NCBI GenBank assembly: GCA_031772625.1
Contig: CM062818.1
Location: forward strand, 214,203,742 to 214,267,741
DNA: 64,000 bases
DNA from: Pinus tabuliformis
Lineage: Eukaryota > Streptophyta > Pinopsida > Pinales > Pinaceae
Direction of reading: 5' to 3'
The translations under genes and the position numbers were made by a program. Positions 55,129 through 64,000 of this stretch are shown in pieces. Every line of letters starts with the position of its first letter. The stretch's first letter is position 1. The notes under the pieces are model-generated. The model was not told where the DNA came from. It ran no database searches and saw only the letters and a program-made list of their open reading frames with translations.

Positions 55129-57162
55129 TTGTCAACTTTAGAGGAAGTCCCATTTGATTTGTCATTTGACCTCTCACTATTTAGAACTAAATTTGAGAAT
55201 TTCATCCATGAAACAGTGTTATACCCTGATTTTACTCAACTTATTGAATCAAAAAGGGTTATCCATCCAGATTTAGATAAATTTGTCTTAGACGTTTTTG
55301 ACAAGTTAGAAGCCTTGACCTCTACATTGATCAGCAATATAGATAGTGCTTACCTTCAACAATCTGTTGAACTAGCTGCCCTTATTGCTGCTGCCTCTGA
55401 AATGTTTGCACAATCTTCACTCACTGTAAATACACCTTCTTTTACTACCACCTCACCAATAGTATTCACAATCCAATCCCCTAAACTAGTTATTCATCAA
55501 CCATCCTCACCATCATCTACTTCATCTCCATCCAGTTCAAGTCCTTCCTCAACTACCAGCACTTTACCCCCAGTCATGCTAGAATCCAAGCCATGGAATA
55601 CTGATATGCACCTCTGGTTTTACTTGAACAACTCCATGCCATGCCCTAAGATTATCAGAGCAAAATCTTCTTGTTTGATGCTACTGGTCAGTACACTGCC
55701 CAACAACATGTAAATAAGATGACTGACTATTTTGAGTTGCATGAGATAGATGAATCAGATGTCCAAATGAGGTTTGGCCAAACATTAACTGGGGATGTCA
55801 AGAAATGGTTCAAAGCTTTACCTACCCACCATGTTGCAGACTTAGCTAATTTCATAGAATATTCATTGATAAATGGGAGAGAAAGAAAAACCCTTTACAA
55901 ATACTTTATGAATATGACAACATTAGAAGAGCTCCTAATGAGTCAGTTTAGGACTATTGTACCTGGTTTAATAATATCTACATTGCAATCCCAGCTAATA
56001 TTAAGCCTCTACCTGACCTAGCATTAATTAAATTCCCTGATGGTTTTGACACTGACATGTCATACCAGTTAAGGGAAAGAAACCCTGAAACACTGGAACA
56101 AATGCAAAGCAATGTTGTTAGTGTAGAGGCCAACCTATTAGCCAAGAAAGCCCGAATGAGAAATGAAAAGAAAGTTGTATTTAAAGAGGAAACTTCCACT
56201 TCAGATGGAAAGGTAGATATTTTAGCTAAGAGTTTAGAGAGAATAATGGATAGATTAGAAAACATGGAAAGAAAAACTCAATGGAAGAATCAACAACCAC
56301 CCCGAATAAGAAACCCTAATTTTAGGAAGAACCCTAACATTAGAAAGAACGCTATACCAGATCAACATATTAGGTCCCCCTTCCAAGAGAACTATGCTGA
56401 GGGTCCACAGGACCAAGAAGGAGAGGATGATACCCAGATAAACTTACTAGAAATCAAAGACGAAGATGTTGTTTTTCTTACTCAAGAAGAACAAGAGTTG
56501 TATATGCTGCAATAGTTGTAGTTAGAATTTGGTGAATCCTTTGATTTAAACAGGGATATGAGTCAACTATATATGAGGTACACAAACAATATAGCTTAAG
56601 AAGTAAAAAGAATAATGAGACTCCCATTAAAAGATCCATCCAGACCCAGAGTAAGATAACAAAAGAAACTCCAGTTACCAAAGTGTTAAGAATCCTCCCT
56701 AGGGGAACACCAGAGACTTCTACCCCTAAAATTGTAGATATAACCTCCACTAAAACTTAAATAGAGACAATTACTAAAATCAATCAAAATAAGAGAAATC
56801 AAGGAAAACAGTAGAAACGCGAACTGAAATGCCTAGTACTGAGAAACAGGATAAGAATACACAAACTGCACATGTTAAGGAAGATCTAAATCAAACTAAC
56901 AAAGCTCAACTCCTTTTCAACATCAAAACTGAAATAGCAAAATTAAAGATATCAGTTCCCTTGATCGAACTAGTAAAGAATGAATCTTATAGGTCACAGA
57001 TAACTGAAACTTTAAACATAGGAGAGGGAGAGGATGTTGTTAACTTGAATGATGATCAGTCTGAATTATTGTTTGGCCCTGAGGCCAATGGTATTCATGA
57101 GCAAGGGGGAGTTCCTCCTTTCTACATTAGCCTGAACATTCATGAAAAAATATTGCATAATG
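55129..57162 (+). pseudogene. Tat-like element gag
   Basis: It starts about 280 bases after the PBS. The N-terminal ~150 codons hold a helical domain and a Ser/Pro/Thr-rich linker. The capsid part then appears in successive frames (frameshifts near 55660 and 55930): QHVNKMTDYFELHEIDESDV, GDVKKWFKALP, NNIYIAIPANIKPLPDLALI and FDTDMSYQLRERNP. A Lys/Arg-rich tail (RNPNFRKNPNIRKN) follows. The frame decays through TAG, TAA and frameshifts at 56515-56830 and reopens at 56829 toward the protease. No intact CCHC knuckle is seen. The product would package the element's RNA. Confidence 0.75.
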
Positions 57163-57221
57163 CTATGTTAGACTTAGGGGCATCCCATAATTTGATGCTA
57201 AAGGCAATCATGGAGAGACTG

Positions 57222-58411
57222 TGTTGAAAAGTGTGCAACAAGAAATGCTTGTTGAGAATGCAACAAGATGATGGAGCTTAGTGGAAATGAGTCACCTTCA
57301 CTAAGTGGGTCCGCAGGCAAATTATGGCGCCATGTCTATTTTTAGACATATGGATCATGGTCTATGAGTTGCAGGATGTTGTTTATGGATGATTGGTCAT
57401 GTTGGGAAAAATAGATGGACTTCTATTTTTGGATCACAGCAGGAGTGATCAGAGTCTATTTTTAGACTGCTAGTCAAAAATAGAAAAGTCAAATATTATT
57501 GTCTCATAATAATATTTAGACTATAAACTTTATCTTATCCTCTTGGAGCACTTCAGTTTGAGCTACAGATGTGGCACATGCAGCTGTCAGAAGGAAATAC
57601 GCTTTTTTTGTGGGTCAGTTGAGCTATTGCATGCAGGACATCAGTTAGAACTCATGTGGTTGAGTTCTGTGGAGTTGGATGAGCAGTTAATGGAGTTGTG
57701 TTCAGTTTGACTTAGTTGAACTAGTTGTATTTACTCTAACTGGCCAATAGACTAAGTGATGAGTTGTGTGAATTAGTTATTAATTAATTCACTAATTATT
57801 AACTCATAATGCAACCGAAGAATACATCAGTTAACTCAGTGCATGTACAGTTCAGTGGAGACAGGTGTTAGAGGTTGAGATTGCTATCAGTTGTGACTAT
57901 AGTTGTGCATGAGATTTTGCAAAATCAAAGGATTGAGTATGCCCATGAGAATTGCATATGCCCAGTGGTATAGCCTGTGATCATGTGATTTTGAGTGTGA
58001 GTGATTTTCCAAGGTAAATAGAACTTGGAATGAGTTTGGATTCAATTCATTCTCTTGCAGGATTGTGCAGTGGAGGTAGGAAAAGCAGCGGGGGAGATTT
58101 GGAGATCAGATATGAGCTGTATTGTGTGTAACAGGTGGAGATAGTACTGAGTACTTGTGAGGAGTATTGTACTATGTAATGTTACATGTTCTCAATCATT
58201 AATATACAGATAGTGTGGGGTTTTCAGCTGTAAGCTTTCCCCGGGTTACATATTGTGTTAATGTGTGCATGCGATTGATGTTTCGTTGTTTTTAATGCTG
58301 CTAAATTGATGATCAACGTAGAGGAGGTTATGTATTATGCATGTATTCCGCAATAGTGTATAATTGGGATAATCTCTGTGAATAAGTGTCATATTATTCA
58401 AAATTTCTACA
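57222..58411 (+). repeat. copia 2 5' LTR (1,190 bp)
   Basis: TGTTGAAAAGTG to TTTCTACA, followed by a PBS-like TGGTATCGGAGC at 58412-58423 (one change from the iMet complement). Two PBS-proximal phrases (TTCTACATGGTATC and TTCTACATGATATC, 58405 and 58443) look like a small duplication. Confidence 0.92.
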
Positions 58412-58715
58412 TGGTATCGGAGCGAGCTGATTTGTAGAAGAAGTTCTACATGATATCAGTGTTGTATTGATCATCAAATCTATTATTCAAAAAGTGTTTA
58501 CATTTTATTTCTTCAGGCAGAGTCTGTGATCGGGCCAGGTAGCCTCTGGATTCATCCTTCTTTTGGAAGGTGAGATATCCGGTGAATGCCCATACAGTCG
58601 ATCTCTGTACGAGAAATACTTTGTTCTCACGAATTTTAGATCAGAAGCGGTTGAGTTTTTTTTAAGCTGGTGGAATTCGAATTTGTAGCAGTGTTTTCTT
58701 GGTGTCAAAGTTGAA

Positions 58716-60206
58716 ATGTCTTTCAATGGATTGCGATTGGAGTATGCCCTTGAGGGCAGCTCGAACTATATTGCATGGAAGGACAGGATGACGGCGGTGT
58801 TAGATGATAATGGGTTGAAGGAGTTCATAGATGCGAATGTCCCAAAACCTACTGATGTTGCTCAAGTCGGGGATTGGCAAAAGAAGACAGCAAAGTGTCG
58901 AAGGATTCTGTTGGAGGGCGTGAGGGATCACATTGTGTCCAGGCTCCATGGAAATGCTTCTCCATATTTGATGTGGAAAATGTTGACAGAATTATTCCAA
59001 AGCAAGAGCGGCCAGAGGAAGTTGGCGCTCAAGGATAAACTCAGAAACATTAGGTGTGAGAATGGAGACAGTATGCCCCAGTATCTCACGAAGTTCACCC
59101 AATGACGGGATGAGCTGGGAAGTGTGGGGGTAACTGTTGAGGATGAGGATATGGTGAGTCTAGCACTCCTTGGCCTTCCTAAGAGTTGGCATAGCTACCA
59201 GGACTCGGTGAATGGAAGGGAGAAATTGCCAGGATGGGAGAGGGTCGGATCTTGTGCAAGAGGAGATTAGACGGCGCACCAGAGACAGTTCTTCATCTAT
59301 GCATGATGAGGAGAATTGTGCCTTAGCGAGTAAGGCGAAGAAGGGGAAGGGGAAGATTTCTCTTTCCGAATGCAGTTCTTCCAATGATGGGAAGAAGGTT
59401 GGCAAGTCGAAGGTGCGATGCTTTCGTTGTCATGAGTTGGGCCATTATGCTACTAATTGCCCAAAGAAGAAGTCCAAGAAAGGATCCGGGGAAGGATCTG
59501 AAGGTGAGGCACTTGCTTCACAGTTTGAGTTGGATTTCACAGTCTTCGCGTGCATGGTTTCATACATGGTGGGAAGTGGTTGGTTTCTTGACAGTGGAGC
59601 TTCTTTCCACGTGACCAGTGACAAAAGTTTGTTTAGTACTTTGGAGGAGAAAGATCTCCAGATACTCATAGCGATGGGTAATGATGAGAAGTATAGTGTC
59701 TCAGGTGTAGGCACAGTTATTTTTCAGAGGGAGCATGGAGCTCGCCTTACCTTGACCGATGTCAAGTATGTACCAGGACTGAAGAGAAACTTGGTGTCGA
59801 TCACTATGCTGGAAGACAGAGGCTGGTTTTCCTTAGACACATCATCACTAGATAGGTGAAGCAGATTGGTTCATGGGTCAAGAACCTGTATGCTTTTGAG
59901 GTTCAAGATGCATGCAAAGCCTTGAGTAGCAAGGCAACTGATGGATACTTGGTGGTTGAGAGGGAGTGTATATTACCTCTCAACATGCAGAGCCAGAAGA
60001 AGTCTCAGACAATTGTGGAGGAGCCACGATTGGTGCAGCAGCTTCAGGAGGTTATGGAGCAGCCACAACAGGGGGAGCTGAGTGGAGATCGAGTAGAGAC
60101 ATCTACTCATCTAGAGACCTCCAGTAGGGGGAAACTTCGAGCTAGGTGGGCTGAGGGATCACATGCAGCCATACCTCCAGGTAGGAGGTGGGGCGATATA
60201 GAGTGA
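58716..60206 (+). pseudogene. copia 2 gag and protease, with pol deleted
   Basis: The ATG at 58716 gives MSFNGLRLEYALEG, closely matching copia 1 gag, then NYIAWKDRMTAVLDDNGLKE and HGNASPYLMWKMLTELF. A TGA at 59103-59105 interrupts it, and a frameshift near 59250 follows. The knuckle CFRCHELGHYATNC lies at about 59421 and the protease site FLDSGASFHVTSD at about 59585, with an intact DSG. Beyond about 59860 the text jumps from the pre-integrase region (NLYAFEVQDA) to linker-type sequence (VEEPRLVQQLQEVMEQPQQ) and ends at 60206. The whole integrase to RNase H block is missing. Confidence 0.85.
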
Positions 60207-60683
60207 TCGTTCCAAGGAGGAGGGGCAGGATCCTTGAGGTACCCAACCTCTTGGATGAGACCTTGCTACGGGAGCCCCAATGTGTAGTAGCAGGAACTGA
60301 CTGATTGGGTAGAGACAGATGCGGATGGAGCGGCAGAGAGAGCGACAGTGCAGGGAATCCCAGGACAGCGCATAGCATGCAGGCTGCAACAATGCGAGAG
60401 GCACAAGTGTTTTGCACAGTGCTAGGTGGCACAGAGAGGTGTGCAATGGTGCGAGATGCATGGAGATGTTGCAGTAGCGCAGATGTCAGAGAGGGAGCAC
60501 TTGTCAGCAACAGGTAGAGCTTCAGCATCAGAGTATGTTCCTAGCCCAACAGAGTGGTCAGTTGGGAGTGTTTTTGTTCCAAGTGTTGTTGGAGCAAAGT
60601 GGACCGGGCAGATGTGTTGCATGCAGAACATTCCAGAGTTACAGGATCGGGTTTGAGAGGAAGCCTTTCTTGTTGAGAGGGAG
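60207..60683 (+). other. copia 2 non-coding internal tail
   Basis: Between the last linker-like codons and the polypurine tract I see no recognisable pol sequence. It is G-rich on the plus strand. It may be rearranged filler left by the pol deletion. Confidence 0.4.
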
Positions 60684-61890
60684 TGTTGAAAAGTGTGCAA
60701 CAATAAATGCTTGTTGAAAATGCAACAAGATGATGGAGCTTAGTGGAAATGAGTCGCCTTCACTAAGTGGGCCCGTAGGCAAATTATCGTGCAAAGTCTA
60801 TTTTTAGACTATGTATATTTTTAGACATATGGATCATGGTCTATGAGTTGCAGAATGCTGTTTATGGATGATTGGTCATGTTGGGAAAAATATATGGACT
60901 TCTATTTTTGGATCACAGCAGGAGTGATCAGAGTTTATTTTTAGACTGCTAGTAAAAAATAGAAAAGTCAAATATTATTGTCTCATAATAATATTTAGAC
61001 TATAAACTTTATCTTATCCTCTTGAAGCACTTCAGTTTGAGCTACAGATGTGGCACATGCAGCTGTCAGAAGGAAATACGCTTTCTTTGTGGGTCAGTTG
61101 AGCTATTGCATGTAGGACATCAGTTAGAACTCATGTGGTTGAGTTCTGTGGAGTTGGATGAGCAGTTAATGGAGTTGTGTTCAGTTTGACTTAGTTGAAC
61201 TAGTTGTATTTAGTCTAACTGGCCAATAGACTAAGTGATGAGTTGTGTGAATTAGTTATTAATTAATTCACTAATTATTAACTCATAATGCAACTGAAGA
61301 ATACATCAGTTAACTCAGTGCATGTACAGTTCAGTGGAGACAGGTGTTAGAGGTTGAGATTGCTATCAATTGTGACTATAGTTGTGCATGAGATTTTGCA
61401 CAATCAAAGGATTGAGTATGCCCATGAGAATTGCATATGCCCAGTAATATAGCCTGTGCTCACATGATTTCTAGTGTGAGTGACTTTCCAAGGTAAATAA
61501 AACTTGGAATGAGTTTGGATTCAATTCCTTTTCTTGCAGGATTGTGCAGTGGAGGCAGGCAAAGCAGCGGGGGAGATTTGGAGATCAGATCTGAGCTGTA
61601 TTGTGTGTAACAGGTGGAGATAGTACTGAGTACTTGTGAGGAGTATTGTACTATGTAATGTTACATGTTCTCAATCATTAATATACAAATAGTGTGGGGT
61701 TTTCAGCTGTAAGCTTTCCCCGGGTTACATACTGTGTTAATGTGTGCATGCAATTGATGTTTCATTGTTTTTAATGCTGCTAAATTGATGATCAACGTAG
61801 AGGAGGTTATGTATTATGCATGTATTCTGCAATAGTGTATAATCGGGATAATCTCTGTGAATAAGTGTCATATTATTCAAAATTTCTACA
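60684..61890 (+). repeat. copia 2 3' LTR (1,207 bp)
   Basis: Homologous to 57222-58411, preceded by the polypurine tract GAGAGGGAG at 60675-60683. Confidence 0.92.
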
Positions 61891-61904
61891 GACTTAACCT
61901 AGAC

Positions 61905-62960
61905 ATTACTGTTATCGGGAAAACTAGTGTCCATTCAGAGCTGCTAGTCCCACTAAGACGGGTAGCTATCTTAGAAACAAACAAACTAAAGTTACTTGTG
62001 TTTTCCTTTATGAGAGATAGATGAGAGAGAAGCAGAGAGTACCAACCTCAGTCTTTCGCTAGTCTCCTTGCTTGTTTCCTCTCTCCCTTGATAGAGCTTT
62101 CGCCACTCCTTTCTCACTTGTCCCGCTTCAAAGAACACCTGTAGAGTCAAGGCAGCAAAATACCATCAAAGCATAGAGATCTATAACCATAAACAATATA
62201 GGATCAGATGTATATTAACCATACAAATGCATATACAAATACAAGATTTAGAGATATACAAATATATGGAGGAAAACTCAAATAGCTTTATTGATAGAAG
62301 TAGTAGAAGAGAGGATTACAACCAAGTTGTCTGATCCAGCATCATCCTCCCAGCATGAAAACCCTCTTCACCTCATACAAAGCAAGATCACCCAACAATA
62401 CAATGTCTCAAAGAGAAACTAACAACACTTCCTTACAAATTACAAAATTCCAGCCTATGGATCTCTAGGATGAGGGATCCATATATAGATGTTTGCAGGA
62501 GAGTGAGTTAGCTTCTGGGATTTTGATTAGTGTCATTTCACTGATAGTTCTTGGTTCCACTTGGAGATTTCATGATCTCTTACTTATCCCTGGGCAAATT
62601 CAGAGAGGCAAGTGTCATATGAGCAGTTTCTAGAAGATTCTTTGAGTTTCCACCTAGCAAACTGCCTCTACCATTTGTCTGCTCTCGCTCATCGCACCCT
62701 ACAGAAGGGCTTTCCAGTATGCATCGCACCCCCCATGTGTAACAGGTGAGATGCATCGCACCCTCAGCATGGAGCAGTCTGTATGGTCTGGTTTTGACCA
62801 GTTTTGAGTAGTTTTTCAGGGAGAACTTCTGGGAAATGATGTAATCATTTGACCTTGATCCTTTAGGGTTTGAAACAAAACTTTTAGGGGTTTAGAAGCC
62901 CTTGGTTTATAGACATATGTGATTGGGGTTGCAGTGCCAAAATATGTCTATAACAATTAC
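61905..62960 (+). mobile_element. solo LTR (1,046 bp) with perfect 5-bp target duplication
   Basis: The LTR spans 61910-62955, starting TGTTATCGGG and ending TCTATAACA, flanked by ATTAC at 61905-61909 and 62956-62960. Its removal rejoins the Tat-like protease frame exactly (NLDIT to RPYKDL). A direct CGCACCC phrase repeat (TGCATCGCACCC) occurs near 62720-62762. No internal region is left. Confidence 0.92.
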
Positions 62961-63299
62961 CAGACCATATAAGGATTTGTTTTCATTTGACTTTTTCCAC
63001 GTTAAATGCCTTGGTTTGATCAAGGACTTATGTGTAACTCTTGTCTAGTGCCCTGCAAAGAGTATTCTAATGGACATAGTAGTTGCAGACATCCCACACA
63101 AATATGGAATGCTTCTATCTTGCTCATGGGGAGAAAAAGTGCAAGGATCCTTGAAGTTAGATATGTCTTATGTCGCCATATCTGTTTTTGGCCAACCAAG
63201 AAAACCATACAGAGAGGCCTTGATGAAATACATGGTGAGTAGTGATGAAAAACCACAAAACTTTCCCATATACTCCATGCATTCAGATATGGACTCTGT

Positions 63300-64000
63300 T
63301 TTTTTTGTACAATGCAAAACATGACAATAAGCAAATCACAGCTCAAGAACTGAAATACAAAACAGCTGATAGTGAGAACATTTTTCATGAGTCCCTATGG
63401 CATATAGACTTTGATGGATCTGTGAATAGGTTAGGGGTTGGTGCAGGAGTGTGGATCCATAATATGGAGAATAATCATGCTGAGGGACATGCTTTCAGAT
63501 TGAACTTAAAGTGTACCAATAACATGGCTGAATATGAAGCCCTAATTCTAGGGTTACAATTGGTTAGGAAACTTGGAGCCAAAAGAGTTTCCGTCATGGG
63601 ATACTCATAGATGATTATTAAACAGATTAATGGTGAATACTCTGTAAACAATCCCAAACTTGGTCAATATAGGGAAACTGTCCTAGACTTGATCAAAGAC
63701 CTCCTGGAAACAAACTTTGCTGCCATTGCTAGAAAACAAAACATGCAAGCCCATAGTCTGGCCACTTTTGCTAGTACCTGTAAATGGCCATTTCAACCCA
63801 ACCATCAATACATTGCGGAAGTCAGACATAGGCCTGTCATACCAGACAACCTGAAGTATTGGCAGATTTTCTCCTAGGATTCTCAGATTTACGATTTCAT
63901 GAACAATGAAGGTGAGTTTCATAATTGTAAGATAGATACAGACTATACAGTAGACAATAATATAGAAAGTAATATAGATGTAAATATTTTAGATATAGAT
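63300..64000 (+). pseudogene. Tat-like element archaeal-type RNase H
   Basis: After a frameshift near 63300 the frame reads WHIDFDGSVNRLGVGAGVW (first catalytic Asp), CTNNMAEYEALILGLQL (Glu), VSVMGYS then TAG, MIIKQINGEY, and MQAHSLATFAS. This is the RNase H fold typical of the additional RNase H of Tat-lineage gypsy elements, not the standard gypsy one. The usual GDS Asp is Tyr, and the last ADSLA-type Asp is His, so the enzyme is dead. It would normally degrade the RNA strand of RNA-DNA hybrids. It sits directly after the protease and before any reverse transcriptase, which would lie beyond the window. Confidence 0.8.

Larger units (their letters stand above)
57222..61890 (+). mobile_element. 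Ty1/copia derivative with gag only (4,669 bp)
   Basis: The LTRs at 57222-58411 and 60684-61890 both start TGTTGAAAAGTG and end ATTTCTACA. They are about 97% identical by eye apart from a ~15-bp indel near 60800. The flanks are GACTG (57217-57221) and GACTT (61891-61895), a 5-bp target duplication with one change. Internally there is gag, a knuckle and protease; integrase, reverse transcriptase and RNase H are deleted. It depends on a relative for movement and is inserted in the protease of the Tat-like element. Confidence 0.93.
57163..63300 (+). pseudogene. Tat-like element protease and linker, split by two insertions
   Basis: The active site reads MLDLGASHNLML (about 57160-57200), with DLGA in place of DSGA. 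It continues to MERL at 57221, is interrupted by copia 2 (57222-61890), resumes with NLDIT at about 61894-61909, is interrupted again by the solo LTR (61910-62955), and resumes with PYKDLFSFDFFHVKCLGLIK at about 62964. The rest of the domain and linker follow (MDIVVADIPHKYGMLLSCSWG, VFGQPRKPYREALMKYM). The pieces join in one logical order, which confirms both insertion boundaries. Confidence 0.8.
41957..64000 (+). mobile_element. large Tat/Ogre-like Ty3/gypsy element (5' part)
   Basis: It begins TGTTAGGGTC exactly where the copia RNase H frame breaks. A long LTR ends ...GATAACA at 54829, a primer-binding site lies at 54834, then gag (from 55129), protease (57163-57221, 61891-61904, 62961-63290) and an archaeal-type RNase H (63398-63790). 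It runs off the window before the reverse transcriptase. It contains a chromovirus (45653-52246), a copia derivative (57222-61890) and a solo LTR (61910-62955). Assignment to the Tat group rests on the RNase H type, the PBS style and the large size. Confidence 0.7.

Noticed and set aside
60142-60717. Several overlapping frames at the 3' end of copia 2
   Set aside because: They lie in G-rich filler after the pol deletion. None matches integrase, reverse transcriptase or RNase H.

Overview
The window looks like nuclear DNA of a seed plant, most likely a conifer. This rests on AT-rich spacers, densely nested retrotransposons, a host gene with a roughly 25.5 kb intron, and Penelope-like sequences with a GIY-YIG endonuclease tail, which among plants are best known from conifers. 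The organism is an inference. The gene structure and element boundaries are read directly from the sequence.

One host gene can be assembled completely. It is a ZIP-family metal transporter on the minus strand, with exon 1 at 31171-30581, exon 2 at 30493-30290 and exon 3 at 4796-4506. The three exons join in frame to 361 codons. Intron 2 (30289-4797) is 25,493 bp. From left to right it holds decayed duplications of its own 3' end, one arm of a ~300 bp inverted repeat (6515-6814), an 81-bp tandem repeat, a 4.9 kb hAT transposon (8592-13522) with a second 1.1 kb hAT nested inside it, a 10.7 kb array of near-identical 1,488-bp units (13616-24286), about 5 kb of featureless spacer, a DUF642 cell-wall-protein gene fragment (29551-29899) and the other inverted-repeat arm (29903-30208).

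Upstream of the gene, 31.4-32.5 kb is AT-rich low-complexity DNA and 32534-32737 is a Penelope-like 3' fragment. The rest of the window is one stack of nested elements. The base layer is a Ty1/copia element (about 32803 to 41956, continuing outside). It is split by a Penelope-like insertion (about 36283-40337), which itself received a retroposed unknown ORF (36561-37897, 16-bp target duplication) and a solo LTR (37992-39411). The copia element is also split by a 656-bp insertion (40773-41428). Its RNase H end is cut by a large Ty3/gypsy element of Tat/Ogre character, running from 41957 past the window end. That element's apparent 5' LTR (41957-54829) carries a long decayed ORF and contains a complete chromovirus (45653-52246). 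Its internal region holds gag, protease and an archaeal-type RNase H, and its protease is split by a gag-only copia derivative (57222-61890) and a solo LTR (61910-62955).

Most of these elements are dead. The chromovirus keeps a single reading frame broken only by one in-frame reverse-transcriptase deletion and twelve stop codons, each one C-to-T step from a sense codon. The points most worth following up are the apparent LTR-encoded ORF, the ZIP protein with glutamine at three usual histidine positions, the giant intron with its young satellite-like array, and the retroposed unknown ORF.
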